A stretch of 64,000 nt of DNA from Sphingomonas yantingensis (GCF_014199325.1 NZ_JACIJJ010000001.1:682001-746000); one strand, 5' to 3'. Numbered from the stretch's first letter, positions 30,832-43,321 are shown. Numbers and translations are program-made. The notes: generated by a model not told the origin, from the sequence alone.

Positions 30832-30887
30832 CGCAACGAGTTGCGATCTCGCGGGTTGAACCCCGGTAACAGACGGAGCAAGTCCCG

Positions 30888-31124
30888 ATGAAATCCCGCT
30901 ATTTCCTTGCCCTGCCGCCGATCGCGCTGCTTGCGGCATGCGGCGGCACCGCCACCGATCAGACCGCCACGACGACCAATACCGGCAACGTCATCCTGAA
31001 CGACGCGCAGGCCAATTATTCGTTCGAGAACGACGCGGTCCTCAACACCGCCGCCGACGATGCCGCTGCGATGAACGCGATGGGTAACGACATGAACGGC
31101 GCGATGCCCGCCAACGGCATGTGA
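30888..31124 (+). CDS. Small predicted lipoprotein
   Basis: A 78-residue secreted protein. The N-terminus MKSRYFLALPPIALLAACGG is a lipoprotein signal peptide with lipobox LAAC, so Cys18 would be acylated. The mature part is threonine, asparagine, alanine and methionine-rich with no recognised domain (GNVILNDAQANYSFENDAV, then a tail of Asn/Met/Ala). A GGAG ribosome site sits about 10 bases before the start. Function unknown; probably anchored to the outer membrane. The DUF3140 gene begins 2 bases after its stop. Confidence 0.75.
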   Translation: MKSRYFLALPPIALLAACGGTATDQTATTTNTGNVILNDAQANYSFENDAVLNTAADDAAAMNAMGNDMNGAMPANGM

Positions 31125-31126
31125 CG

Positions 31127-31465
31127 ATGGACGACGGCGAGAAGAAGCAGGTCCGCGACGACTTCGCCGAGGCGGTCAACATGCCGCCGGCCGCGATCGA
31201 GAAATTCCTCGATACCGAAGAGTCGAAGTTGGTTGGGCAGAAGAAGGGCGGCGGCGAGAGCGTCGGTCACGCGTCCGGCCGTCGGATCGTCGAGATCAAG
31301 CGGACGAAGCAGGCCGACCTTACCGACGACGACTATGCGCACATGAAGAAGGTGGTGAGCTATGTCCGCCGCCATCTGGCCCAAGGCGGGCCGAAGGACG
31401 ATGCCGAACATTCGGACTGGCGCTATTCGCTGATGAATTGGGGTCACGATCCGCTCAAGGATTGA
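31127..31465 (+). CDS. DUF3140 family protein
   Basis: A 112-residue soluble protein matching the DUF3140 pattern: FAEAVNMPPAAIEKFLDTEES near the start, GESVGHASGRRIVEI in the middle, DLTDDDYAHMKKVVSYVRRHLAQ, and the C-terminal WRYSLMNWGHDP. The family is small, highly conserved and of unknown function. It is rich in charged residues. The ATG at 31127 is chosen; a GTG at 31121 overlapping the lipoprotein stop is the alternative. No obvious ribosome site is visible, so it may be translated by coupling. Confidence 0.85.
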   Translation: MDDGEKKQVRDDFAEAVNMPPAAIEKFLDTEESKLVGQKKGGGESVGHASGRRIVEIKRTKQADLTDDDYAHMKKVVSYVRRHLAQGGPKDDAEHSDWRYSLMNWGHDPLKD

Positions 31466-31523
31466 AGCGGGCGTTTCCCAATCCCTCTTGACCCTTCGTT
31501 GCGAGGCGACAACGGTCGCCTCC

Positions 31524-32822
31524 ATGTCGATCCTGCCGCTTGCACTCGCCCTTGTCGCCGCTTCCCCGCAGGAAGCGCCCGCTGCCGCGCCTGCAGACAG
31601 CGTCGTCATCACCGCCGACCGGATGATCGATGTCGTCACCGGCAAGGTGATCGAACGCCCCGTCATCGTCGCAGCCAAGGGGCGCATCGTGTCGGTGGTG
31701 GGCGAGGGGACGTCGCGGCCCGTCATCCCCGCGGGCGCGCGGCGCATCGACCTGCCCGGCCGCACGCTCGTCCCCGGCCTGATCGACATGCACGTCCACC
31801 TGACGAGCAACCCGAAATATGGCGGGTACAGCCGCTATCAGTTCACCGACAGCTTCTGGACCGCGCAAGGCGTCGGCAATGCCGAGCGGACGCTGCGCGC
31901 CGGCTTCACCACCGTGCGCAACGTCGGCAGCGACGACTACGCCGATGTCGGGATCAAGCAGGCGATCGAGGAGGGGTGGGTGACCGGCCCTCGCATCGTC
32001 CCCGCCGCCTATGCGCTGGGTGCGACCGGCGGCCATTGCGACGAGACGTTCCTGCCGCCCTCCTATGCCAAGAAGTCGCCCGCGGTCGGTGACAGCCCCG
32101 AGGAACTGCGCCGCCGCGTGCGCGAGCAGCGCAAATACGGGGCCGAGATCATCAAGGCGTGCGCGACCGGCGGCGTGTTCAGCCGCAATACCGAACCGGG
32201 CGTCCAGCAATTGAGCCTCGATGAGCTGAAAGCGATCGCCGATGAGGCGCATTTCTGGAAGCTGAAGGCCGCCGCGCATGCGCACGGCGCCGACGGCATT
32301 CGCGCCGCGATCGAGGCGGGGTTCGACACGATCGAGCATGTGAGCTTCATCGACGATGCCGGGATCAAGGCGGCGAAGGCGAAGGGCACCTTCCTCGGCT
32401 TCGACATCTACAACACCGAATATACGCTGTCGGAGGGCGAGAAGAACGGCGTCCTGCCCGAGAATATTGAGAAGGAGCGCCGCGTCGGCACGATCCAGCG
32501 CGAAAACTTCCGAAAGGCGGCTCAGGCGGGCGCGCGGATGATCTTTTCGACCGATGCGGGCATCTATCCGCACGGCGACAATGCGCGCCAGTTCGCGGTG
32601 ATGGTCCGCTACGGCCTGACCCCGCTGCAGGCGATCCGGGCGGCGACCTCGAATGCGGCCGAAGCGCTGGGGCGTAGCCAAGACGTGGGGGCGATCGCGG
32701 TCGGCCGCCATGCCGACATCGTCGCGGTGGAGGGCGACCCGCTGACCGATATCCGCACGCTCGAAAAGCCGGTCGCCGTCATCAAGGGCGGTGAGGTCGT
32801 GGCCGGGGCGGTGGCGCCATGA
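31524..32822 (+). CDS. Exported metal-dependent amidohydrolase (Xaa-Pro dipeptidase-like)
   Basis: A 432-residue amidohydrolase-superfamily enzyme. A short hydrophobic N-terminus (SILPLALALVAASP) suggests export. The metal-binding HxH is in GLIDMHVHL (His90, His92). ATGGHCDE, IIKACATGGVFS (probable carbamylated or metal-bridging lysine region), AAHAHGADGIRAAIEAGFDTIEH and STDAGIYPHGDNARQ are all features of the peptidase-like amidohydrolases. The C-terminus closes the small beta domain. It likely cleaves dipeptides or N-acyl amino acids; substrate not determinable. ATG 31524 was chosen over a longer frame because it begins the signal. Confidence 0.85.
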   Translation: MSILPLALALVAASPQEAPAAAPADSVVITADRMIDVVTGKVIERPVIVAAKGRIVSVVGEGTSRPVIPAGARRIDLPGRTLVPGLIDMHVHLTSNPKYGGYSRYQFTDSFWTAQGVGNAERTLRAGFTTVRNVGSDDYADVGIKQAIEEGWVTGPRIVPAAYALGATGGHCDETFLPPSYAKKSPAVGDSPEELRRRVREQRKYGAEIIKACATGGVFSRNTEPGVQQLSLDELKAIADEAHFWKLKAAAHAHGADGIRAAIEAGFDTIEHVSFIDDAGIKAAKAKGTFLGFDIYNTEYTLSEGEKNGVLPENIEKERRVGTIQRENFRKAAQAGARMIFSTDAGIYPHGDNARQFAVMVRYGLTPLQAIRAATSNAAEALGRSQDVGAIAVGRHADIVAVEGDPLTDIRTLEKPVAVIKGGEVVAGAVAP

Positions 32823-33814
32823 GCGTCATCGCCACCCTCGCGCTGCTTCAGGTCGCCGCGGCGTCGCCGGCCCCCGTGCCGGCGACGCCCGACCTAGGCG
32901 CCAATCTGGAGCGGTTCGACTATCCCTTCACCGTCGAACGGCTGCGTGTGTCCATGGGCGGCGAGGTGGCGCAGATGGCGTTCATGGACGTGCGCCCGGA
33001 GACGGCGAACGGCCGCGTTGCGGTGCTGCTGCACGGCAAGAACTTCTGCGGGGCGACGTGGGAAGCGGCGGCGCGGATGCTCGTCGCGCGCGGCTGGCGG
33101 GTGCTGATCCCCGACCAGATCGGCTTCTGCAAGTCGGACAAGCCGGCGGGCGCGCAATACACACTGTCGGGCCTCGCGGCGAACACCGCGCGGCTGATGA
33201 AGGCGCGCGGGATCGGCCGGGCGGTGATCGTCGGCCATTCGATGGGGGGCATGCTCGCCGCGCGCTTCGCGATCGACCATCCCGAGCTCACCGACCGGCT
33301 GGTGATGGTCAATCCGCTCGGCCTGTCGGATCGCGCGGCGGAGGGCGTGCCCTATCGCCCGCTCGCCGACCTGATCGCCGACGAGCGCAAGACGACCGCC
33401 GCGACGATCAAGGCGTATCAGCTCGCCAATTACTATCACGGCGAATGGCGCCCGGCGTACGACCGCTGGGTGCGGATGCTGGCCGGCCAGTCGGCGGGGG
33501 CAGGGCGCGAGGCGGTGGCGACCGCGCAGGCCAAGACCAGCGAGATGATCTTCACCCAGCCCGTCGTCTATGGCTTCGGCCGGATCAAGGCGCCGGCGAC
33601 GGTGATCGTCGGCACCCGCGACACGACGGTGTTCGGCAAGCGCCAGGCACCCGCCTCGCTCCAGCAGTTCCTGAAGCCGATCCCCGCAATCGCCCCGGCG
33701 GCCGTCGCGAAGATCGCGGGCGCACGACTGGTCCGGCTCGACGGGGTGGGCCACGCGCCGCAGGTCGAGGCGCCGGACCGCTTCCACGAGGCATTGCTCG
33801 CCGCGCTCGGCTGA
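32819..33814 (+). CDS. Alpha/beta hydrolase, probably exported
   Basis: A 331-residue hydrolase with a hydrophobic N-terminus (SVIATLALLQVAAASPAP) that may be a signal peptide. The oxyanion region VAVLLHGKNFCGATW is at about 68-81. The nucleophile Ser141 is in VIVGHSMGGM. VIVGTRDTTVFGK precedes a final LDGVGHAPQVEAPDRF with the catalytic histidine. The substrate is unknown. The start overlaps the amidohydrolase stop by 4 bases, so the two are coupled and may act in one degradation pathway outside the cytoplasm. Confidence 0.85.
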   Translation: MSVIATLALLQVAAASPAPVPATPDLGANLERFDYPFTVERLRVSMGGEVAQMAFMDVRPETANGRVAVLLHGKNFCGATWEAAARMLVARGWRVLIPDQIGFCKSDKPAGAQYTLSGLAANTARLMKARGIGRAVIVGHSMGGMLAARFAIDHPELTDRLVMVNPLGLSDRAAEGVPYRPLADLIADERKTTAATIKAYQLANYYHGEWRPAYDRWVRMLAGQSAGAGREAVATAQAKTSEMIFTQPVVYGFGRIKAPATVIVGTRDTTVFGKRQAPASLQQFLKPIPAIAPAAVAKIAGARLVRLDGVGHAPQVEAPDRFHEALLAALG

Positions 33815-33839
33815 CGGCGCGGGCGCGGGCGGGGCGGTG

Positions 33840-33868
33840 TTGACCGTCCCCCATGCCCCGCGTATAGG
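33840..33868 (+). promoter_or_regulatory. Sigma-70-type promoter of the rpsL unit
   Basis: TTGACC and TATAGG are separated by exactly 17 bases. Transcription would start near 33875, giving a leader of about 150 bases before rpsL. It is the best housekeeping promoter match I saw in the window. Confidence 0.7.
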
Positions 33869-33921
33869 CCCGCCGGTTCCTGTCGGGGTCTTTCGAGTCA
33901 CGACCGGACATGCGCTGAACG

Positions 33922-33995
33922 TTGCTGGAGACGTCAAAGGCCTGGGCGCACGCGTCCGGGTCGTTTTCGTATTCGCTCGTAAAGGGCTCCAGCAA
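33922..33995 (+). promoter_or_regulatory. Structured leader upstream of rpsL
   Basis: TTGCTGGAG at 33922-33930 is perfectly complementary to CTCCAGCAA at 33987-33995, enclosing 56 bases. The second arm ends 29 bases before the rpsL start, so the fold could affect translation of the operon. Possible ribosomal-protein feedback site; inference only. Confidence 0.4.
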
Positions 33996-34023
33996 AGTAA
34001 CCATTTGGAAGGTGAAGGGCTTC

Positions 34024-34395
34024 ATGCCGACGATCAACCAGCTGGTCCGCAAGGGCCGCGAACCGCAGAAGGCCAAGTCGAAGGTCCCTGCGATGGACCA
34101 GAACCCGCAGAAGCGCGGTGTCTGCACCCGCGTCTATACGACGACCCCGAAGAAGCCGAACTCGGCGCTTCGCAAGGTGGCCAAGGTCCGTCTGACCAAC
34201 AGCCGCGAAGTCATCTCGTACATCCCGGGCGAGGGCCACAACCTGCAGGAGCACTCGGTCGTGCTCATCCGCGGTGGCCGTGTCCGCGATCTTCCCGGCG
34301 TTCGCTACCACGTCCTTCGCGGCGTGCTCGATACGCAGGGCGTCAAGGATCGCAAGCAGAGCCGCTCGAAGTACGGCGCCAAGCGTCCGAAGTAA
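34024..34395 (+). CDS. rpsL: 30S ribosomal protein S12
   Basis: S12 of the 30S decoding site, 123 residues, the usual length. The start at 34024 gives the universal [12 protein letters not shown] beginning. [15 protein letters not shown] surrounds the lysine associated with streptomycin sensitivity in other bacteria, [13 protein letters not shown] is also present, and the protein ends KYGAKRPK. It is the first gene of the str unit, preceded by a strong promoter and a structured leader; rpsG follows after 60 bases. Confidence 0.98.
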   Translation: MPTINQLVRKGREPQKAKSKVPAMDQNPQKRGVCTRVYTTTPKKPNSALRKVAKVRLTNSREVISYIPGEGHNLQEHSVVLIRGGRVRDLPGVRYHVLRGVLDTQGVKDRKQSRSKYGAKRPK

Positions 34396-34455
34396 TCGCC
34401 ATAGTAAGCGCCGGACAGGTTCCGGGTTCGCTGAAGTTCTAGAAGGAAATCTGAG

Positions 34456-34926
34456 ATGGCACGTCGTCGTCGTCCCGAAAAGCGGGAAATCCTGCCTGAT
34501 CCCAAGTTCGGAGATCAGGTCCTGTCGAAGTTCATGAACAGCGTCATGCTGGACGGCAAGAAGGCCGTTGCCGAGGGCATCGTCTACACCGCGCTCGAGA
34601 CCGTCGAGAGCCGTGCGAAGCGCGATCCGATCGGCGTGTTCCACGACGCGCTCAACAACATCAAGCCGGGCATCGAGGTCCGCAGCCGCCGCGTCGGCGG
34701 TGCGACCTATCAGGTTCCCGTCGAGGTGCGTCCCGAGCGTGCGCAGGCGCTGGCGATCCGCTGGCTCATCACCTCGGCCCGCAACCGCAGCGAGAACACC
34801 ATGTCGGCGCGCCTGTCGGGTGAGCTGCTCGACGCCGCCAACAATCGCGGCAACGCGGTCAAGAAGCGCGAGGACACGCATCGCATGGCCGAAGCGAACC
34901 GCGCCTTCTCGCACTATCGCTGGTAA
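34456..34926 (+). CDS. rpsG: 30S ribosomal protein S7
   Basis: S7 organises the 3' domain of 16S rRNA and contacts E-site tRNA. The product is 156 residues, starting [19 protein letters not shown], with the [10 protein letters not shown] and [24 protein letters not shown] motifs and the C-terminal [21 protein letters not shown]. An AGAAGGAAAT ribosome site precedes it. A very strong hairpin starts 11 bases after its stop, before fusA. Confidence 0.98.
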   Translation: MARRRRPEKREILPDPKFGDQVLSKFMNSVMLDGKKAVAEGIVYTALETVESRAKRDPIGVFHDALNNIKPGIEVRSRRVGGATYQVPVEVRPERAQALAIRWLITSARNRSENTMSARLSGELLDAANNRGNAVKKREDTHRMAEANRAFSHYRW

Positions 34927-34936
34927 TGACTATATA

Positions 34937-34962
34937 GGGGGCGAGGCTTCGGCCTTGCCCCC
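34937..34962 (+). terminator. Strong TTCG hairpin after rpsG
   Basis: GGGGGCGAGGC pairs with GCCTTGCCCCC (11 bp, one wobble) around a TTCG tetraloop. There is no T-run after it, so it may stabilise or partly terminate rather than end transcription fully. Confidence 0.5.
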
Positions 34963-34967
34963 ATTCC

Positions 34968-35046
34968 CCGTTCGTCCCGAGCGCAGCCGCGGGACCGCCA
35001 CGAGCCGATGCTCGCGGTTCCTTGCGACTTCGGTCGCGACGAACGG
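34968..35046. repeat. Cruciform-like structured element between rpsG and fusA
   Basis: The outer arms CCGTTCGTC and GACGAACGG (9 bp) enclose two further hairpins: GGGACCG..CGAGC pairing with GCTCGCGGTTCC (34991-35021), and GCGAC-TTCG-GTCGC (35024-35037). The result is a three-way junction. The start resembles dispersed intergenic repeats known in sphingomonads, from memory. Confidence 0.55.
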
Positions 35047-35096
35047 CACCGATTTTCAATTCGCCCCCGCCGCCATTCGGCACCAGGAGTAAGATC

Positions 35097-37190
<2,094 letters not shown>

Positions 37191-37202
37191 GCCCAAGGCG
37201 CA

Positions 37203-37363
37203 CGGAGGCAGGCTCGCCTGTCTCCGAGACGCCGAACGGCCGGCCGGTGCCGGGCACAGCCCGGCGTCCGACGACAGCGGATTTACTCCGCTGTCGGCCC
37301 GACCGGGGGCTGGCGCTCGATGAAAACACCCGTTAAGGGGCCGCGTTCGCGTGGCGCCCTTAC
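37203..37363 (+). promoter_or_regulatory. Hairpin cluster between fusA and tuf
   Basis: Three hairpins lie in the 206-base gap: 37203-37226 (10 bp, CTCG loop), 37272-37296 (perfect 10-bp stem CGACAGCGGA, loop of 5) and 37334-37363 (ends in TAAGGG/CCCTTA with an inner CGCG-TTCG-CGTG part). No T-run follows any. Their role is unknown. Confidence 0.5.
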
Positions 37364-37396
37364 CGGCCGCGAAATTGATCCAGAAGGTAGGAAATC

Positions 37397-38590
<1,194 letters not shown>

Positions 38591-38644
38591 TATAGGCGCG
38601 AGCCTTGCCGGGGCGGGGTGACTCGCTCCCGGACTTCAGGACAG

Positions 38645-38682
38645 CGGCCGGACCGAGCAATCGGTTCGGCCGTTGCCTTTTT
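38645..38682 (+). terminator. Intrinsic terminator after tuf
   Basis: CGGCCGGACCGA pairs with TCGGTTCGGCCG (12 bp, one wobble) around a GCAA loop, followed by TTGCC and then TTTTT. It separates the str unit from the S10 unit. Confidence 0.75.
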
Positions 38683-38780
38683 ATGAGGGCAGGGTGCCTC
38701 GGCGCCCGCTCAACCAGTCAGTCGCGTAGAAACAGTATGAGCCCGGTCACGGGCCCGCTCTTTCGCATCGGTAGGGACAC

Positions 38781-39089
38781 ATGGACAACAACATCCGTAT
38801 TCGCCTGAAGGCGTTCGACCATCGCGTGCTCGATCAGGCCGCTGGCGACATCGCCGACACCGCGCGCCGCACCGGCGCCCTGATCCGTGGCCCCATCCCG
38901 CTGCCCACGCACATCGACAAGTTCACCGTCAACCGCGGCCCGCACATCGACAAGAAGTCGCGCGAGCAGTTCGAGACGCGCACCTACAAGCGCCTTCTCG
39001 ACATCGTGCAGCCGACCGCGCAGACGGTCGATGCGCTGATGAAGCTGGACCTTGCCGCCGGCGTCGACGTCGAGATCAAGCTGGCCTGA
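38781..39089 (+). CDS. rpsJ: 30S ribosomal protein S10
   Basis: S10 is a 30S head protein that also forms the NusB-S10 antitermination complex. The product is 102 residues with [16 protein letters not shown] at the start, [29 protein letters not shown] in the middle and [12 protein letters not shown] at the end, all typical. Its promoter was not clear. A small GCCCG-GTCA-CGGGC hairpin lies just upstream of the ribosome site. rplC follows only after a 308-base structured gap, an unusual separation. Confidence 0.98.
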   Translation: MDNNIRIRLKAFDHRVLDQAAGDIADTARRTGALIRGPIPLPTHIDKFTVNRGPHIDKKSREQFETRTYKRLLDIVQPTAQTVDALMKLDLAAGVDVEIKLA

Positions 39090-39397
39090 TCGGCCGCTTC
39101 GCGCCTTCGGGTCTGCGGTTGACGATCTCACCTGCATTCCCTAAAGGCGCTGCTTCCGCAGGAGATGATTCTCCGGCGTGTTGAGAATCGCTCCCGGAGC
39201 GGTGCTCACGAAAGCAGGGATACCGGCCAGTCACCGACTGGCGCCTGAGTCCCCGTCTTTCGCTTTTAACCGAAGCGAAAACCTGGCCCTGACGGGGGCA
39301 CTTGAAATTGGGCTGGCCCTTCGGCGGTGACGCTGGGGGGTCTTTTCGTTGGCACGCTCCCCCCGGGGAGCCTCTGTTGTGGGAAGGAATACGCATC
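39090..39397 (+). promoter_or_regulatory. 308-base structured gap between rpsJ and rplC
   Basis: No gene is seen. Four perfect hairpins are: GATTCTC/GAGAATC (39167-39189), GCCAGTC-ACC-GACTGGC (39226-39242, extendable by GGGA/TCCC), TTTCGCTT/AAGCGAAA (39258-39280), and GCTCCCC/GGGGAGC (39356-39371) just before the rplC ribosome site GGAAGG. This is a plausible regulatory leader for the rplC-to-rpmD genes. I saw no known leader class. Confidence 0.5.
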
Positions 39398-40153
39398 ATG
39401 CGCACTGGCGTGATCGCGAAGAAGATGGGGATGACCCGCCTGTTCCAGGACGACGGCCGGCACGTGCCGGTGACCGTTCTGGCGCTCGAGGGCGTCCAGG
39501 TGGTTGCACAGCGCACCGCCGACCGTGACGGCTATGTCGCCGTCCAGATCGGTGCCGGCACCGCCAAGGCCAAGAACGTCGCCAAGCCGCAGCGCGGCCA
39601 CTTCGGCAAGGCCGAAGTCGAGCTGAAGGCGCAGCTTTGCGAGTTCCGCGTCGCTGACGATGCGATGCTCGACGTGGGTGCCGAGATCGGCGCCGACCAC
39701 TTCGTCGCCGGCCAGATGGTCGACGTGTCGGGCCGCACGCAGGGCAAGGGTTTCGCCGGCGCCATGAAGCGCTGGGGTTTCGGGGGCCTTCGCGCCACGC
39801 ACGGCGTGTCGCTGAGCCACCGTTCGCATGGTTCGACGGGTAACCGCCAGGATCCGGGCAAGGTCTTCAAGAACAAGAAGATGGCCGGTCACATGGGCGA
39901 CCGCGAGCGCACGCAGCAGAATCTCGAGATCGTGTCGACCGACGTCGAGCGCGGCCTTCTGTTCGTGAAGGGCTCGGTGCCCGGGCACAAGGGTTCGTGG
40001 CTGGTCGTCAAGGACGCGGTCAAGGTCGCGCGCCACAAGGATGCGCCGTACCCGGCCGGCCTGCGCCAGGTCGCAAACAACAACGACGCCGCCGCCGACA
40101 CGCCCGCCACGGGTGCTGACGACGCTGCGGCGACCGACGGCCAGGAGGGCTGA
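39398..40153 (+). CDS. rplC: 50S ribosomal protein L3 with acidic C-terminal tail
   Basis: L3 reaches toward the peptidyl transferase centre. The product is 251 residues, starting [27 protein letters not shown] and [33 protein letters not shown] are the core L3 loop. The last 27 residues are an alanine, aspartate and threonine-rich tail ([20 protein letters not shown] and onward) beyond the usual end, seen in some alphaproteobacterial L3 proteins. ATG 39398 is chosen because the upstream in-frame codons belong to the leader. Confidence 0.97.
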   Translation: MRTGVIAKKMGMTRLFQDDGRHVPVTVLALEGVQVVAQRTADRDGYVAVQIGAGTAKAKNVAKPQRGHFGKAEVELKAQLCEFRVADDAMLDVGAEIGADHFVAGQMVDVSGRTQGKGFAGAMKRWGFGGLRATHGVSLSHRSHGSTGNRQDPGKVFKNKKMAGHMGDRERTQQNLEIVSTDVERGLLFVKGSVPGHKGSWLVVKDAVKVARHKDAPYPAGLRQVANNNDAAADTPATGADDAAATDGQEG

Positions 40154-40155
40154 AC

Positions 40156-40782
40156 GTGAAGGTCAAGGTCCAGACCCTCGACGCCGCCGACAAGGGCGAG
40201 ATCGAGCTCAACGACACCGTGTTCGGCGTCGAGCCGCGCGCGGACATCCTGCACCGCGTCGTCACCTGGCAGCTGCACAACCGCCGCGGCACCGCGCGTC
40301 CGACGCGCGAGCGTTCGGAAGTGTCGCGCACCGGCAAGAAGTTCGGTCGCCAGAAGGGCGGCGGTACCGCCCGTCACGGCGACCGCGCCGCGCCGATCTT
40401 CATCGGCGGTGGTAAGGCTCACGGTGCACGGCTTCGCGACTTCAATTCGAGCCTGAACAAGAAGGTTCGCGCGCTCGGCCTGAAGATGGCGCTGTCGAGC
40501 CATGCGGCTGCCGGCACGCTGGTCGTCCTCGACGACCTCAACGTCGCCGACGCCAAGACCAAGGCGATGACCGGCACGCTGTCGAAGCTCGGCTTCGGCA
40601 AGAAGGTGCTGGTGATCGACGGCGAGGCGGTCGAGAACGGCTTCGCGCTGGCGACCCGCAACCTGTCGGGCGTCAATGTGCTGCCGGCGATCGGCGCCAA
40701 CGTCTATGACATCCTGAAGCACGACACGCTGGTCCTGACCCGCGCTGCCGTCGAGAAGCTGGAGGCGCGCTTCAATGGCTAA
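40156..40782 (+). CDS. rplD: 50S ribosomal protein L4
   Basis: L4 is an early assembly protein and lines the exit tunnel; in enterobacteria it also represses the S10 operon. The product is 208 residues from a GTG start 2 bases after rpl[25 protein letters not shown] and [27 protein letters not shown] form the tunnel loop region. The end overlaps rplW by 8 bases. Whether this L4 regulates its own operon is unknown. Confidence 0.97.
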   Translation: MKVKVQTLDAADKGEIELNDTVFGVEPRADILHRVVTWQLHNRRGTARPTRERSEVSRTGKKFGRQKGGGTARHGDRAAPIFIGGGKAHGARLRDFNSSLNKKVRALGLKMALSSHAAAGTLVVLDDLNVADAKTKAMTGTLSKLGFGKKVLVIDGEAVENGFALATRNLSGVNVLPAIGANVYDILKHDTLVLTRAAVEKLEARFNG

Positions 40783-41092
40783 GAAGGGCAAGGCTGCGAT
40801 CGACGTGCGTCATTATGACGTGATCGTCGCGCCGCACATCACCGAGAAGGCGACCCTCGTTTCGGAGGCCAACGCCGTCGTGTTCAAGGTCGCGAATGAC
40901 GCCACCAAGCCGCAGATCAAGGCGGCGGTCGAGGCGCTGTTCGACGTGTCGGTGACGGGCGTCAACACGATCGTCCAGAAGGGCAAGACCAAGCGCTGGA
41001 AGGGCGTCCCCTACAAGCGCACGGACATCAAGAAGGCGATCGTCACGCTGAAGGACGGCGATTCGATCGACGTCACGCAGGGGGTCAACTGA
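40775..41092 (+). CDS. rplW: 50S ribosomal protein L23
   Basis: L23 sits at the tunnel exit and is the docking site for trigger factor and SRP. The product is 105 residues, with [17 protein letters not shown] near the start, [23 protein letters not shown] and [20 protein letters not shown] typical of L23. It overlaps the rplD end by 8 bases and is 2 bases upstream of rplB. Confidence 0.97.
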   Translation: MAKKGKAAIDVRHYDVIVAPHITEKATLVSEANAVVFKVANDATKPQIKAAVEALFDVSVTGVNTIVQKGKTKRWKGVPYKRTDIKKAIVTLKDGDSIDVTQGVN

Positions 41093-41094
41093 CC

Positions 41095-41940
41095 ATGGCG
41101 CTGAAGAACTACAATCCGACGTCGCCGGCGCGTCGCGGCCTGATCCTGGTCGACCGCTCGGCGCTGCACAAGGGCGGTCCCGTCAAGGCGCTGACCGAGG
41201 GCAAGCGCAAGACAGGCGGCCGCAACAACAAGGGCCATGTGACCAGCCGCGGCATCGCGGGCGGCCACAAGCAGCGCTATCGCATCATCGACTTCAAGCG
41301 TCGCAAGTGGGACGTCGAGGGCACGGTGGTGCGTCTCGAATACGATCCCAACCGGACGGCGTTCATCGCGCTGGTGAACTACGGCACCGAAGAGGCGCCC
41401 GAGTACACCTACATCCTGGCGCCGCAGCGTCTCTCGCCGGGCGACAAGGTCGTCGCTGGCAAGAAGACCGACGTGAAGCCGGGCAACGCGATGGAGCTCG
41501 GCCAGATGCCGGTCGGCACGATCGTCCACAACGTCGAGATGAAGCCCGGCAAGGGCGGTCAGATCGCGCGTTCGGCGGGCACGTACGTGCAGGTCGTGGG
41601 TCGCGATCGCGGCATGGTCATCGTCCGCCTGAACTCGGGCGAGCAGCGCTATGTCCGCGCCGACTGCATGGCGACGGTGGGTGCGGTGTCGAACCCCGAC
41701 AACGGCAACACCAACCTGGCGAAGGCCGGCCGCAATCGCTGGCTCGGCAAGCGTCCGCTTACCCGCGGCGTCGCCAAGAACCCGGTCGATCACCCGCACG
41801 GCGGTGGTGAAGGCCGGACCTCGGGCGGCCGTCATCCGGTCACGCCTTGGGGCAAGCCGACCAAGGGTGCGCGCACCCGCCACAACAAGGCGACGGACAA
41901 GTTTATCATCCGTAGCCGCCACGCGAAGAAGAAGGGCTAA
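41095..41940 (+). CDS. rplB: 50S ribosomal protein L2
   Basis: L2 is needed for subunit joining and peptidyl transfer. The product is 281 residues. [19 protein letters not shown] opens it. [28 protein letters not shown], the [12 protein letters not shown] stretch and the C-terminal [27 protein letters not shown] with the conserved histidine region are all present. It is 2 bases after rplW and 3 before rpsS. Confidence 0.98.
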   Translation: MALKNYNPTSPARRGLILVDRSALHKGGPVKALTEGKRKTGGRNNKGHVTSRGIAGGHKQRYRIIDFKRRKWDVEGTVVRLEYDPNRTAFIALVNYGTEEAPEYTYILAPQRLSPGDKVVAGKKTDVKPGNAMELGQMPVGTIVHNVEMKPGKGGQIARSAGTYVQVVGRDRGMVIVRLNSGEQRYVRADCMATVGAVSNPDNGNTNLAKAGRNRWLGKRPLTRGVAKNPVDHPHGGGEGRTSGGRHPVTPWGKPTKGARTRHNKATDKFIIRSRHAKKKG

Positions 41941-41943
41941 ACG

Positions 41944-42222
41944 ATGGCTCGTTCGGTTTGGAAGGGTCCGTTCGTCGAGCTCAGCCTTCTCAAGAAGGCA
42001 GAGACGGCACAGGACGCCGGCGGTCGCGGTGGCCCGATCAAGACGTGGTCGCGCCGCTCGACGATCCTGCCGCAGTTCGTCGGCCTGACGTTCAACGTCT
42101 ACAACGGCCGCAAGTTCGTGCCGGTGTCGGTCAACGAAGAGATGGTCGGCATGAAGCTGGGTGAGTTCGCGCCGACGCGCTTCTTCCCCGGTCACGCCGC
42201 GGACAAGAAGGGCAAGCGCTGA
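41944..42222 (+). CDS. rpsS: 30S ribosomal protein S19
   Basis: S19 of the 30S head, 92 residues, complexes with S13. [19 protein letters not shown] at the start, [28 protein letters not shown] and [21 protein letters not shown] at the end are typical. The stop codon shares one base with the rplV start (TGATG), so translation is coupled. Confidence 0.98.
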   Translation: MARSVWKGPFVELSLLKKAETAQDAGGRGGPIKTWSRRSTILPQFVGLTFNVYNGRKFVPVSVNEEMVGMKLGEFAPTRFFPGHAADKKGKR

Positions 42223-42602
42223 TGAGCAAGGAAAAAGCTCCCCGCCGCGTCGCCGATAACGAAGCGCTGTCGGTCGGCACGCAGATCCGCGGTTCGGCGC
42301 AGAAGCTGAACCTGGTCGCGGGCCTGATCCGCGGCAAGCGGGCCGGCGACGCCCTCAACATCCTCACCTTCTCGAAGAAGGCGATGGCAGAGGACGCGCG
42401 CAAGGTTCTCGCTTCGGCGATCGCCAATGCCGAGAACAACCACAACCTCGACGTCGACGCGCTCGTCGTCGCCGAGGCGTCGGTCGGCAAGTCGATCACG
42501 ATGAAGCGGTTCCACACCCGTGGCCGCGGCAAGTCGACGCGCATCCTCAAGCCGTTCTCGCGGCTGCGGATCGTGGTTCGTGAAGTGCAAGAGGAGGCCT
42601 GA
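42222..42602 (+). CDS. rplV: 50S ribosomal protein L22
   Basis: L22 lines the exit tunnel, and its loop is a site of macrolide effects in other bacteria. The product is 126 residues, with [44 protein letters not shown] and the loop [24 protein letters not shown]. It starts on the last base of rpsS and ends 3 bases before rpsC. Confidence 0.97.
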   Translation: MSKEKAPRRVADNEALSVGTQIRGSAQKLNLVAGLIRGKRAGDALNILTFSKKAMAEDARKVLASAIANAENNHNLDVDALVVAEASVGKSITMKRFHTRGRGKSTRILKPFSRLRIVVREVQEEA

Positions 42603-42605
42603 TCC

Positions 42606-43316
<711 letters not shown>

Positions 43317-43321
43317 GTCCG

